From Bdellovibrionales bacterium (GTDB taxonomy: Bacteria; Bdellovibrionota; Bdellovibrionia; Bdellovibrionales; JAMPXM01), in the NCBI GenBank assembly GCA_005792225.1, contig SXSP01000054.1, positions 1-10,432 of the forward strand: DNA of 10,432 bases, written 5' to 3'. Numbering within the stretch: position 1 is the stretch's first letter; each line of letters opens with the position of its first letter. Under the pieces are notes generated by a model. That model was not told where the DNA came from. It was given only the letters and a program-made list of their open reading frames with translations, and searched no databases. Shown piece after piece: positions 1 to 7,083 of this stretch. The translations under genes and the position numbers were made by a program.

Positions 1-1093
1 CCTCGTTCAATTCCTTGCGTGATGATACGACTTTCGAAAAGAACCCCGTTTGTGTCGAGAGATCTTCAAGACCGTGTGTTTTGAGAACATGCTCGATCGG
101 ATTTTTGACATAGTTCGCGTAGAAAGGTTCATGAAACTCGACGGGAAATCTCTCGAGAGCGGAATCGAATCGCGGAACGTCTCCGAGCTGCAAACTGTCG
201 ACGAGCCCGTAGTACCCACCTTGTTTAAGAACGCGAATGCCCTCGGCCACGACTTTTTTTCTCGCCTCCATGGGAAGCTCATGAAAGAGGAAGACCGAAT
301 AAACGGCGTCAAAAGTCTCATCGAGAAACGGAAGTTTCGCGGCATCAGCCTCGAGAAAATCGTGTCTCGCGAAGCTACGAAGCTGATCCTGCGCTCTCTT
401 TAGATAAGGCGAGCTAAGATCCACCGCGACGATCTTCGCTTTCGGAAACGCGAGTCGCACGAACTTCGTCGTTCGTCCCGTACCGGCTCCGAGTTCGAGA
501 AATTTGAGCCCTTCGCCATCGGAAGTTCCGAAATGCTTTCGCATGGGCGCAAGTATCAAACGTCTCATGGCATCCGCAGCTCCCGCAAAGAGAACTTCAA
601 CCTGATGCTCGTAGAGCTCCGCCGACTCTTCCGAGAGGTAACCGTCACCTTGATAGTGAAAGTTTCGCTTGTAATAATCGGGAACGTCGGGATCGTCCAG
701 GAGCGCGCGCGCGGTCTCCGAAAACTCCTTTGACTTGTGTTCACGACGACGACGGGCGATCTCCCAGCCCTCGAGGAACATTTTCGGAATGCGCAAGATG
801 TGCTTCAGCGGACTCTCCGGCATCAGCACGTCAACGGGATACACGCCATTTTGAATATTCTCGACATCACGCCTGAGAATCTCCTCGAGCGATGCCCGCG
901 CCGCCTGGAACAATTCGGGATCATCGGTTGGAAGCCTCGGCCTTTTGCGGCTGATGGCCACGTCGATCAACGGACCGAGCAAGCTCTCGGCGGTGAACAT
1001 CACGCTCCGGGCGGCGACAAATGGATAGAGCGGAATTTTCTCGATAACTGTTTTCGGCCATTTCGTCGGCCACTTTTCCGGAATGACACGCAT
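1..1093 (-). CDS. class I SAM-dependent methyltransferase (3' end outside the window)
   Basis: The leftward frame is open from ATG at 1093 to the window edge, giving 364 codons with no stop. GAGG lies 7 nt before the start, within a purine-rich AGAGGAAAAG stretch. Residues about 195-300 form a Rossmann-fold methyltransferase of the Methyltransf_11/25 type: motif I FLELGAGTG at 198-206, the acidic residue after beta-2 at Asp225 (VAVDLS), motif II-like EADAAKLPF at 248-256, and FDAVYSVFLFHELP at 261-274. The first ~190 residues are an N-terminal extension. Its segment around 144-177 (NFHYQGDGYLSEESAELY, then VEVLFAGAADAMRR) resembles a block I recall preceding the methyltransferase domain in a family of uncharacterised bacterial methyltransferases. 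It should transfer a methyl group from SAM. The substrate cannot be read from the sequence, and ubiquinone/menaquinone-type or other small-molecule acceptors are possible. No signal peptide or membrane segment is evident, so it is probably cytoplasmic. It is transcribed divergently from the glycosidase gene. Confidence 0.9.
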   Translation of the reverse strand, partial: MRVIPEKWPTKWPKTVIEKIPLYPFVAARSVMFTAESLLGPLIDVAISRKRPRLPTDDPELFQAARASLEEILRRDVENIQNGVYPVDVLMPESPLKHILRIPKMFLEGWEIARRRREHKSKEFSETARALLDDPDVPDYYKRNFHYQGDGYLSEESAELYEHQVEVLFAGAADAMRRLILAPMRKHFGTSDGEGLKFLELGAGTGRTTKFVRLAFPKAKIVAVDLSSPYLKRAQDQLRSFARHDFLEADAAKLPFLDETFDAVYSVFLFHELPMEARKKVVAEGIRVLKQGGYYGLVDSLQLGDVPRFDSALERFPVEFHEPFYANYVKNPIEHVLKTHGLEDLSTQTGFFSKVVSSRKELNE

Positions 1094-1122
1094 GACTTTT
1101 CCTCTGGGTCGTAGTTTTTGGT

Positions 1123-1151
1123 TTGACCCGATCTCGGCCGCTCCCTACGCT
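1123..1151 (+). promoter_or_regulatory. candidate sigma-70 promoter for the glycosidase gene
   Basis: TTGACC (1123-1128) is followed after 17 bp by TACGCT (1146-1151). The -35 matches five of six consensus bases. The -10 keeps the three most conserved bases (T1, A2, T6). Transcription would begin near 1158, giving a leader of about 30 nt before the TTG start at 1188. This is a consensus match only, with no other support. Confidence 0.4.
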
Positions 1152-1174
1152 TTGTAGAAGGGCAAATGCACTAC

Positions 1175-1180
1175 AAGGAG
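1175..1180 (+). promoter_or_regulatory. Shine-Dalgarno that sets the TTG start of the glycosidase
   Basis: AAGGAG ends 7 nt before TTG at 1188. It is the reason for choosing TTG over the in-frame ATG at 1215, which has no comparable site. The first bases of this site also lie in the right arm of an inverted repeat (TTGTAG 1152-1157 with CTACAA 1171-1176), so a short leader hairpin could partly hide it. Confidence 0.6.
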
Positions 1181-1187
1181 TGGGGCT

Positions 1188-3653
1188 TTGATCGAACGTC
1201 TCCGTACGGCAACCATGACGGTTCTAGCGCTCGCGATCACGTCTACTTTTAACACATTTCCGGCACGCGCAGGAATGGTTGAAATTAAACAAAACCAACT
1301 CGTCGTCGATGGACAACCTCAGCCGCAGCTCTTCGGCGCTGAGATTCAGTACTTCCGATTACGAGGCGGCGAGGGACGAAACATTCCGCGCGCGCGGGTC
1401 ATTGAACTTTGGAACAAGGCTCTCGATCGCGCCGTTGAAGCCAAGATGAACACCGTCGGCTTCTATATTCCTTGGGATTTTCACGAGTATGCCGAGGGCA
1501 AGTTCGATTTCGACGGAACCGTTGATGAAGACGGCGACGGCAATGCGGACTACCCCTCACGCGACGTGCGAACTTGGATCAAGCTCGTCGAAGCAAAGGG
1601 GCTCAAAAATCTTCACGTGCGCCCCGGTCCCTTCATCAATGCGGAATGGGGCTTTCTCGGGTTCGGCGCGGTTCCGCTCTGGTTTCATCAAAAATTTCCG
1701 AACAGCCACTCGCTCAATCCCAAGGGTCAGCGCTCGCTCCTCAACAGCTACACGGATCCCGATTTTCGGCGTTACTCAAAACGTTGGCTTGAGACAGTCT
1801 ATCAAGAGGTCTTAAAACCTTACATCGGGCCCGGGCGTCTGGTGACGTTCCTGCAAATCGATAACGAAACGAACCTCATGTGGCAGTCGGCGTTTAATCA
1901 CGACTACAGCCCGCGGTCTCAAGCTCTCTACCGGAGCTTCCTCAAGCTCCGCTACGACAACACTCTCGCCAAGGTGAACATCGCTCACCGCCGCGCATGG
2001 CGCGAATGGAATGAAATCAAACCTCCGACGGTTCCCAACGCCAACATCTTCGAGGACCAAGACTGGTACCGCTTTCAGGATGAAACCATGTACCAATACC
2101 TGCGTTGGATCCGCAGTGTTTGGGAAGCCATGGGTGTTCGCGAGCCCGCGGTTCTCTTTACTCTCGCCGAGAGTTACAACGCAGCCGAGCACGGAGTTCT
2201 TCCGCACTACCGCCTGCGCAATATGCCCGGCCAAACCGGAATGATGACCGTGAACCTCTATCCAAAGACCTACGAGACCGACGACATCACGCTCATGAAT
2301 CTTCCGTTCAAAACGGATCACGACGTCAAAGCCGCCGAGAGCGCAAATGATTTTTACCTCGGCTCGCGCCAAGAATGGGTCATGGGCCCGGAGATTCAGG
2401 CCGGCTGGTGGCGGGGCACGCACGTTTCGCTTGAGTCGAGACGACAAACCTATCTCTCCACTCTCGGTCACGGCATGAAGGCGCTTTATCTCTACTACTT
2501 CAACGAAGGCGACAACTGGCAGTCGACTTGGGCCAAGGATCAAATCCTCCCCTACTTCACGACTCTCCGTAAGGACCCGCGCTACAAGAACACTCCCGAC
2601 AATCAACTTTCCGCGCAGTTCTGGGCGGAACTCAATGAGATCGTCGCGAACAATCTCTTCGTCGGATGGGATGCGTGGTGGGTTCTCAAGCAAGGCGGCA
2701 CTCAACCGAAGACTCTTTACTTTGATGCACCCATCGGCGCCGATGGCGAACCGAGGGCCCCGTACGCATCCGTAAAAGAATTCGGAGAGAGAGTGATCGC
2801 CCCCTACGGGCGCTTCCTCGGCTCCGCCGTCGAGATGACCGACGAAGTCTGCATGATTAAAGATTCAAATCAGCACGCGCCCTCGACGGTGAGCGGGGTG
2901 AGTTCGAGAATCGTGAATTCGGATTGGGCCGGAGGATTGCTCGCGCTCCTCTTCCACGCCGGCATCAATCCGCGCATTCATCATTGGGATATCAATCCGA
3001 AATCGGATCTCCTCTCGTGCAAGCTCGTCGTTTATCAGGACAACGGATTCGCCACGCCCGAACTTGCGCAATGGCTCAAATCTGTTCTCGCGCGCGGGGG
3101 CGGTGTCTTGAACTTCATCGATGACGGTCTCACGCGACAGCTTCTCGGGCGCGCTCCGACATCGAACCCCGGTTGCGTGCGCATTCCCGGCCAACCGATG
3201 GAAGTCGACGGCTATCGCTGTGCCGTCGGCACGGGTTACGTTTACCAGGCGCGCGTTCCCATTCACGATGTCTTTAATACCGATTTCTACGCCCGCGTTC
3301 ATGATGCTCCCGCGAGACGCGCCGTCATGGAAGGCGTTCTCCGCGACTTGAAAATTCGCGGCCGCGTTCAGATCAAGGGCGGAGCCGATCGCGTCGTCGC
3401 TTACGCTCGAATGAGCCAAGACGCCGAACGCTACTGGGTGACCGTGAAGAGCGGGCGTCTCGATGCCCACGCGGGAGCGATTCAATTGAGCGTCAAGCGC
3501 CCGAATTCCATGTATGAGGTGACGGAAGTTTTCACCCGCGCGAGTGTTCGCATGCGCGGCTCGGATTTATACCAACTTGGATGGGGTTACTCACTCGGGC
3601 CCAACGGCAGCACGGCTTATTACGTTGAGCCAATAAAAGAACCTCTTCTCTGA
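1188..3653 (+). CDS. secreted GH35/GH42-like beta-galactosidase-type glycoside hydrolase
   Basis: This 821-residue protein starts at TTG behind AAGGAG. Residues 1-28 look like a Sec signal peptide (hydrophobic 11-24, cleavage after PARA at 25-28), so the enzyme should be exported. The next ~400 residues look like a clan-A TIM barrel of GH35 type: IPWDFHE at 94-100, the signature HVRPGPFINAEWGF at 143-156, FLQIDNE at 221-227 with Glu227 as likely acid/base, and MGPEIQAGWW at 399-408 with Glu402 as likely nucleophile. Residues about 545-650 (LVVYQDNGFATPELAQWL, then ARGGGVLNFID) resemble the middle (trimerisation, amidotransferase-like) domain of GH42. The rest is probably a beta-rich C-terminal domain. 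It probably removes terminal beta-galactosyl or related residues from extracellular or periplasmic oligosaccharides; the exact sugar is unknown. An acidic DxDxDG stretch at 113-121 interrupts the usual barrel spacing. No transporter or other sugar gene is adjacent. Confidence 0.85.
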   Translation: MIERLRTATMTVLALAITSTFNTFPARAGMVEIKQNQLVVDGQPQPQLFGAEIQYFRLRGGEGRNIPRARVIELWNKALDRAVEAKMNTVGFYIPWDFHEYAEGKFDFDGTVDEDGDGNADYPSRDVRTWIKLVEAKGLKNLHVRPGPFINAEWGFLGFGAVPLWFHQKFPNSHSLNPKGQRSLLNSYTDPDFRRYSKRWLETVYQEVLKPYIGPGRLVTFLQIDNETNLMWQSAFNHDYSPRSQALYRSFLKLRYDNTLAKVNIAHRRAWREWNEIKPPTVPNANIFEDQDWYRFQDETMYQYLRWIRSVWEAMGVREPAVLFTLAESYNAAEHGVLPHYRLRNMPGQTGMMTVNLYPKTYETDDITLMNLPFKTDHDVKAAESANDFYLGSRQEWVMGPEIQAGWWRGTHVSLESRRQTYLSTLGHGMKALYLYYFNEGDNWQSTWAKDQILPYFTTLRKDPRYKNTPDNQLSAQFWAELNEIVANNLFVGWDAWWVLKQGGTQPKTLYFDAPIGADGEPRAPYASVKEFGERVIAPYGRFLGSAVEMTDEVCMIKDSNQHAPSTVSGVSSRIVNSDWAGGLLALLFHAGINPRIHHWDINPKSDLLSCKLVVYQDNGFATPELAQWLKSVLARGGGVLNFIDDGLTRQLLGRAPTSNPGCVRIPGQPMEVDGYRCAVGTGYVYQARVPIHDVFNTDFYARVHDAPARRAVMEGVLRDLKIRGRVQIKGGADRVVAYARMSQDAERYWVTVKSGRLDAHAGAIQLSVKRPNSMYEVTEVFTRASVRMRGSDLYQLGWGYSLGPNGSTAYYVEPIKEPLL

Positions 3654-3683
3654 GCCCGCGGGAGGACGAACTCAGAGAAGAGG
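3642..3683 (-). terminator. perfect 13-bp inverted repeat over the glycosidase stop; T-rich tail on the minus strand
   Basis: CCTCTTCTCTGAG (3642-3654) is the exact reverse complement of CTCAGAGAAGAGG (3671-3683), with a 16-nt loop that begins with the palindrome CCCGCGGG. The TGA stop (3651-3653) lies in the left arm. On the plus strand no T tract follows, so for the glycosidase message this would be a 3' stabilising hairpin or a weak terminator. Read on the minus strand, the stem is followed by TTCTTTTATT, the layout of an intrinsic terminator for leftward (antisense) transcription. No minus-strand gene that would need it lies nearby. Confidence 0.5.
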
Positions 3684-4106
3684 GACCAGACCGTATAACA
3701 ACCGTAAGGGAGGAACATCGAGGAACCGAGTTGTCGGCTCGGAGCGAACGGATTCTCAATCTTCCATGACTGACCCGTCCGCTCCTTCCTACGTATCGGA
3801 GCCTCTGTCATCTCCCTACTTCAATCCGAGTGCCAGCTCTAATGTCCTTGAATCCGTACCGCTTCGTTCTCGCTCTGAGGTCGTTTAACTCCGATTCGTC
3901 CGGAATCTCCCCGACGTTGACGTGGAAGTCTTCCCCGAAACCCCACGAATTTTTACGTACTCACCGGAACGACCCAGAAATTCATTCAAGAATTGTAAGT
4001 TTAGAGCGAAGGACGGGCCCATTCTCGGCCGAATTTTTGATCAATTCTCCACGTTTATCATGGCCTCTGGCCACGCCTTCGCGACCCATCGTACCAACTC
4101 TCCCTA
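3654..4106. other. 453-bp intergenic stretch with no convincing gene
   Basis: Nothing here shows protein-family character. One plus-strand frame runs from ATG 3766 to TAA 3886-3888. The same frame is then open again until TAA at 4105-4107, which overlaps the kinase ATG as TAATG. Neither part has a Shine-Dalgarno or a recognisable product. Minor structures are CCGAG/CTCGG around 3726-3742 and the palindrome TCGGCCGA just before a T5 run (4034-4038). A -10-like TATCAT sits at 4056-4061 without a good -35, and a sigma-54-like element at 4068-4082. The length would suit upstream binding sites for a regulator, but I could not identify a repeated operator. Confidence 0.6.
4068..4082 (+). promoter_or_regulatory. 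candidate sigma-54 (-24/-12) promoter for the kinase-HPt operon
   Basis: TGGCCACGCCTTCGC has GG and GC at the exact spacing of the sigma-54 consensus (TGGCACG, four bases, TTGC). It keeps TGGC at -24 and T-GC at -12 but misses other preferred bases. Transcription would start near 4094, about 13 nt before the kinase ATG. The convergent gene encodes a sigma-54 activator, which makes the site plausible, but by sequence alone it is a weak match. Confidence 0.3.
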
Positions 4107-6794
4107 ATGGGACTGCTGAAGGTATTCTCAATTCGCAGTCGGCCTCTGTTCCATCTTTTGGTGTTCGGGCTGGCGTTGTTTTCGATCGGTGCGTGGTGGA
4201 GCGTAAAGTCCGCCATCGACGCCGACATTCGATCGCGATTGGAATCCGAAGCCGAAAGAATCGCTTCGACCTTCAAGGGTCGAATGAGCACCTACGGAAA
4301 CACCCTCTATCACGTGCGCGCCCATCTGCTCACGGGAGGCGAAATCACCGAGCGCGACTTCCGTCGCTACATCTCGGGCCTCGACGTTCAGAGTCGCTTC
4401 CCCGGAATCAAACGCATTGGTTACCTCGAGATCCGTCAAGACGGGCGCTCGACGGTCATGATGGTCGAACCCCGCGATCCTTACGCGAACAAAAATTTCG
4501 GCTTCGACATGTTGAGCGAACCCGTTCGTCGGAAGGCGGTTCTCTCTTCCGCACAGTCTGGCGAGCCCACGATGACATCGGTGCTTGAAGGACCGCAAGT
4601 AGGGCCCGAAGGGAACAACGGCTTTACCGTCTTTCTGGCTGTCAACGGACTCGACGCAAAGATCAAGGGAGCCGTGTACGCGGCTTTTGAAGTGGGAGAC
4701 CTCTTCGCCGGAACTTTCGGCACTCCGTCGCTCAAACGCGAGAACGTGAATTTCACCCTCGAGACGGTGGATGAGGCGGGAACACCTACGGTTCTTTACA
4801 ATCGCTTCGATGCGGGATCCGAAATCCTGAATGAAGAGGGTGCTACCACTTACCGCACGTTTCAACTGCTCGGCCGCACGCTCCGCTTTCACGTAGCCCC
4901 CCTTCCCCACTTTTACTCGAAATCAGATCGCTACTTGCCGGCAACGGTCGCGTTCGGTGCAGCCTTCATCTCGATCCTCATCCTTCTGGTCTTGAAGGCG
5001 AGCCAAACTCAGCTCATCTTCGAGACGCGCGCAAGGGAGGTCAGCACGCGGGCCGCTGAGCAGAGCCGCAACCAAACGGCGCTCCTCAATAAGCTCAACG
5101 ATTCGGCAAAAGCCCTCTCCATGGAACTTGATCTCGATTCGCTCGGAATGAAGCTCCTGAAATCGGCGATCGATATCTCGCGGAGCCACGTCGGATTTCT
5201 TTATCTCGCGACCGACAATGACGACGAATTGCAACTTCCTCTCCGCGGCGCGACTGGATTTGAACATCCCGCCTGCTTAAAGAAGCGACTCACGGGACAA
5301 GAAGGCCTCAGCATCATTCCAAATGGTTTCATGCTGCGGATGCAAGATCGTGATTCTAAAGAAGCGATCGAAAAACTCTTCATCTCCAGCGAAGCTTGCC
5401 AAGAAGCCGTTGATTCGTTCGATCCCCCGCTTTCGGATTGGATCCTCGTTGGAATTTCCTCGCGCGACTTCGGCCGCTGCGGAATTCTCTTCCTTGCGCG
5501 CAATAACGGAACTCGTTTTGATACGGTCGAGATCGAAATCCTGGAGAGCTTGGTCGCACATGCCTCGAGCACGCTTGAGACCGCGAAACTCTTCCGCCGG
5601 GTCGATGACGCCAACCGTGCGAAGAGTGCGTTTCTTGCCAACATGAGCCACGAAATCCGCACGCCTCTCAATGCGATCATCGGTTTTTCGGAGATGCTCC
5701 TCAAACACAATATCGCCGATCACCAGAAGACTTCGGTTGCGCGCAACATCCGCCGCGGGGGCGAGGAACTGACGCGCATCATCGACGACATTCTCGATCT
5801 CTCAAAAGTGGAATCGGGAAAACTCCTGATCGCCAAACGCCAAGTCCGACTCTCTCTTCTCTTGCACGATATGAAGTCGATGATGGAGGGACGCGCGAAA
5901 GAAAAGGGCCTGAGCTTCACCGTCGAGAGCTCGGGACCGCTTCCTGTTCACATCGCAACCGACGACGTTCGACTCAAACAGATTTTATTGAATCTGGTGG
6001 GCAACGCGATCAAGTTCACCGAACGCGGCTCGGTCGTCTTGCACGTTCGGTATTTAATCTCCGCCGACGGCGAAAACCTGCTCGCGTTTCGTATCAAAGA
6101 CACGGGAATCGGCATCGGCGAAGTTGCACAGAAGCACCTCTTCCACCCGTTTGTTCAGGCTGATCCGTCGTCCACCCGCCGCTACGGCGGCTCGGGCCTG
6201 GGGCTCGCTCTGTCGAAGCGTCTCTGCAAGGAACTCGGTGGCGATCTGGCGCTCCTCGAGAGTATTCCTGGGCGGGGTTCAACATTCGAAGCGCGCGTGA
6301 GTATCGGTGAACTCACGCAGTCCCTCTGGATCGAAGAGACGCCCCATCAAGAACCCCACGATGAAATGCTCCCGGAAGGCTCGCGAGTTCCGGAGGGTCG
6401 TCTCAACGGCGCACGCGTGCTCATCGTCGAAGATTCAGAGGATAACCAAGAGATCTTCCGCTTCTTCCTGGAGAGCGCGGGAGCCAGCGTGGAAATTGTC
6501 GAAAACGGACTCGATGCCGTTAAAAAAGCTGCCACCTACGACATTGATATCATCTTGATGGACATTCAGATTCCAGAAATCGACGGCAAGGAAGCCACCC
6601 GAAGAATTCGCGGGCAAGGATACGCGCGCCCCATCGTCGCCCTCACCGCTCATGCCATGCATGAGGAGCGCATCAGCTGCTTGGAAGCCGGCTGCGATGG
6701 TCAAATCACGAAACCTGTATCAGGCGAGAGCCTTGTCGCCGAAGTTGCCGAATATTTGAGGAGAAAAGATGAGCGCATCCCCGCTTATTCCTGA
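4107..6794 (+). CDS. membrane hybrid histidine kinase (CHASE-GAF-HisKA-HATPase-REC)
   Basis: This 895-residue protein has transmembrane helices at about 13-33 and 277-297. They flank an extracytoplasmic region (about 35-270) with the look of a CHASE domain (FPGIKRIGYLEIR at 98-110, then YANKNFGFDMLSEPVRRKA at 126-144), a sensor for small ligands. A GAF-like domain follows at about 330-495. The kinase core has SHEIRTPLNAIIGFSEML at 514-531 with phospho-acceptor His515, N-box Asn633 (LLNLVGNAIKFT), G1 DTGIGI at 665-670 and G2 GSGLGL at 695-700. A C-terminal receiver spans about 768-885, with acidic Glu775/Asp776, phospho-acceptor Asp819, Thr847 and Lys869. It should autophosphorylate at His515, pass phosphate to Asp819, and then use the HPt protein encoded next. 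ATG 4107 is the only start in reach before an in-frame stop at 4038-4040, and it gives a basic N-terminus before the first helix. No Shine-Dalgarno is visible. The ligand is unknown. Confidence 0.95.
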   Translation: MGLLKVFSIRSRPLFHLLVFGLALFSIGAWWSVKSAIDADIRSRLESEAERIASTFKGRMSTYGNTLYHVRAHLLTGGEITERDFRRYISGLDVQSRFPGIKRIGYLEIRQDGRSTVMMVEPRDPYANKNFGFDMLSEPVRRKAVLSSAQSGEPTMTSVLEGPQVGPEGNNGFTVFLAVNGLDAKIKGAVYAAFEVGDLFAGTFGTPSLKRENVNFTLETVDEAGTPTVLYNRFDAGSEILNEEGATTYRTFQLLGRTLRFHVAPLPHFYSKSDRYLPATVAFGAAFISILILLVLKASQTQLIFETRAREVSTRAAEQSRNQTALLNKLNDSAKALSMELDLDSLGMKLLKSAIDISRSHVGFLYLATDNDDELQLPLRGATGFEHPACLKKRLTGQEGLSIIPNGFMLRMQDRDSKEAIEKLFISSEACQEAVDSFDPPLSDWILVGISSRDFGRCGILFLARNNGTRFDTVEIEILESLVAHASSTLETAKLFRRVDDANRAKSAFLANMSHEIRTPLNAIIGFSEMLLKHNIADHQKTSVARNIRRGGEELTRIIDDILDLSKVESGKLLIAKRQVRLSLLLHDMKSMMEGRAKEKGLSFTVESSGPLPVHIATDDVRLKQILLNLVGNAIKFTERGSVVLHVRYLISADGENLLAFRIKDTGIGIGEVAQKHLFHPFVQADPSSTRRYGGSGLGLALSKRLCKELGGDLALLESIPGRGSTFEARVSIGELTQSLWIEETPHQEPHDEMLPEGSRVPEGRLNGARVLIVEDSEDNQEIFRFFLESAGASVEIVENGLDAVKKAATYDIDIILMDIQIPEIDGKEATRRIRGQGYARPIVALTAHAMHEERISCLEAGCDGQITKPVSGESLVAEVAEYLRRKDERIPAYS

Positions 6795-7083
6795 AGAGAT
6801 GAGACGACAGTATGTCCAGCGCCGTAAAACGGACCTCTCGAAGCTGATCGATGCTCTCGCGCAAAAAGATCTGGAGGTCTTTCACCGCATCGGCCACCAG
6901 CTGAAGGGAAATGCGTCGACCTATGGCTACATGGACCTTGAGAGCATCGGCATTCGTCTTGAGGAAATAAAAAGCCTCGATGATTCCACCGAGGCTTCTG
7001 ATCTTCTGGCTGAATTCCGCGCATGGCTCGCGATGAACGAGCCCGATTCCGGAAGCTCCAGTCGTCTTAGTTCAACTCTATAA
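6769..7083 (+). CDS. stand-alone histidine phosphotransfer (HPt) protein
   Basis: This is a 104-residue soluble protein. The HPt signature is FHRIGHQLKGNASTYGY at 38-54, with His43 as the phospho-acceptor followed by the usual Lys46 and Gly47. The rest is predicted helical (about 6-35, 56-67, 74-90), as expected for a four-helix HPt domain, with a serine-rich tail. The ATG lies 26 bp inside the 3' end of the kinase gene, in another frame, and GAGGAG (6758-6763) ends 5 nt before it, so the pair is surely co-transcribed and probably translationally coupled. It should accept phosphate from Asp819 of the kinase receiver and pass it to a separate receiver. The NtrC-type regulator encoded convergently next door (Asp61) is the obvious partner, though this is inferred from position. 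Its 3' end overlaps that gene by 17 bp. Confidence 0.92.
   Translation: MSASPLIPEEMRRQYVQRRKTDLSKLIDALAQKDLEVFHRIGHQLKGNASTYGYMDLESIGIRLEEIKSLDDSTEASDLLAEFRAWLAMNEPDSGSSSRLSSTL

Noticed and set aside
737..1114. 125-codon plus-strand frame at the left
   Set aside because: It is antisense to the methyltransferase N-terminal region, which has a good ribosome site and family-like blocks on the minus strand.
1812..2705. 297-codon minus-strand frame opposite the glycosidase
   Set aside because: It lies wholly inside the glycosidase gene, whose catalytic motifs are clear. The translation shows no family motif and is a mirror of a well-biased coding strand.
3830..4588. 252-codon plus-strand frame overlapping the kinase start
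   Set aside because: Its second half runs through the kinase gene in another frame and turns into an Arg/Ser/His-rich sequence. It has no ribosome site and no recognisable motif.
4128..4910. 260-codon minus-strand frame opposite the kinase sensor region
   Set aside because: It overlaps the CHASE region and first helix of the kinase. It is rich in Arg, Glu and Ser with no domain features, as expected for an antisense shadow.
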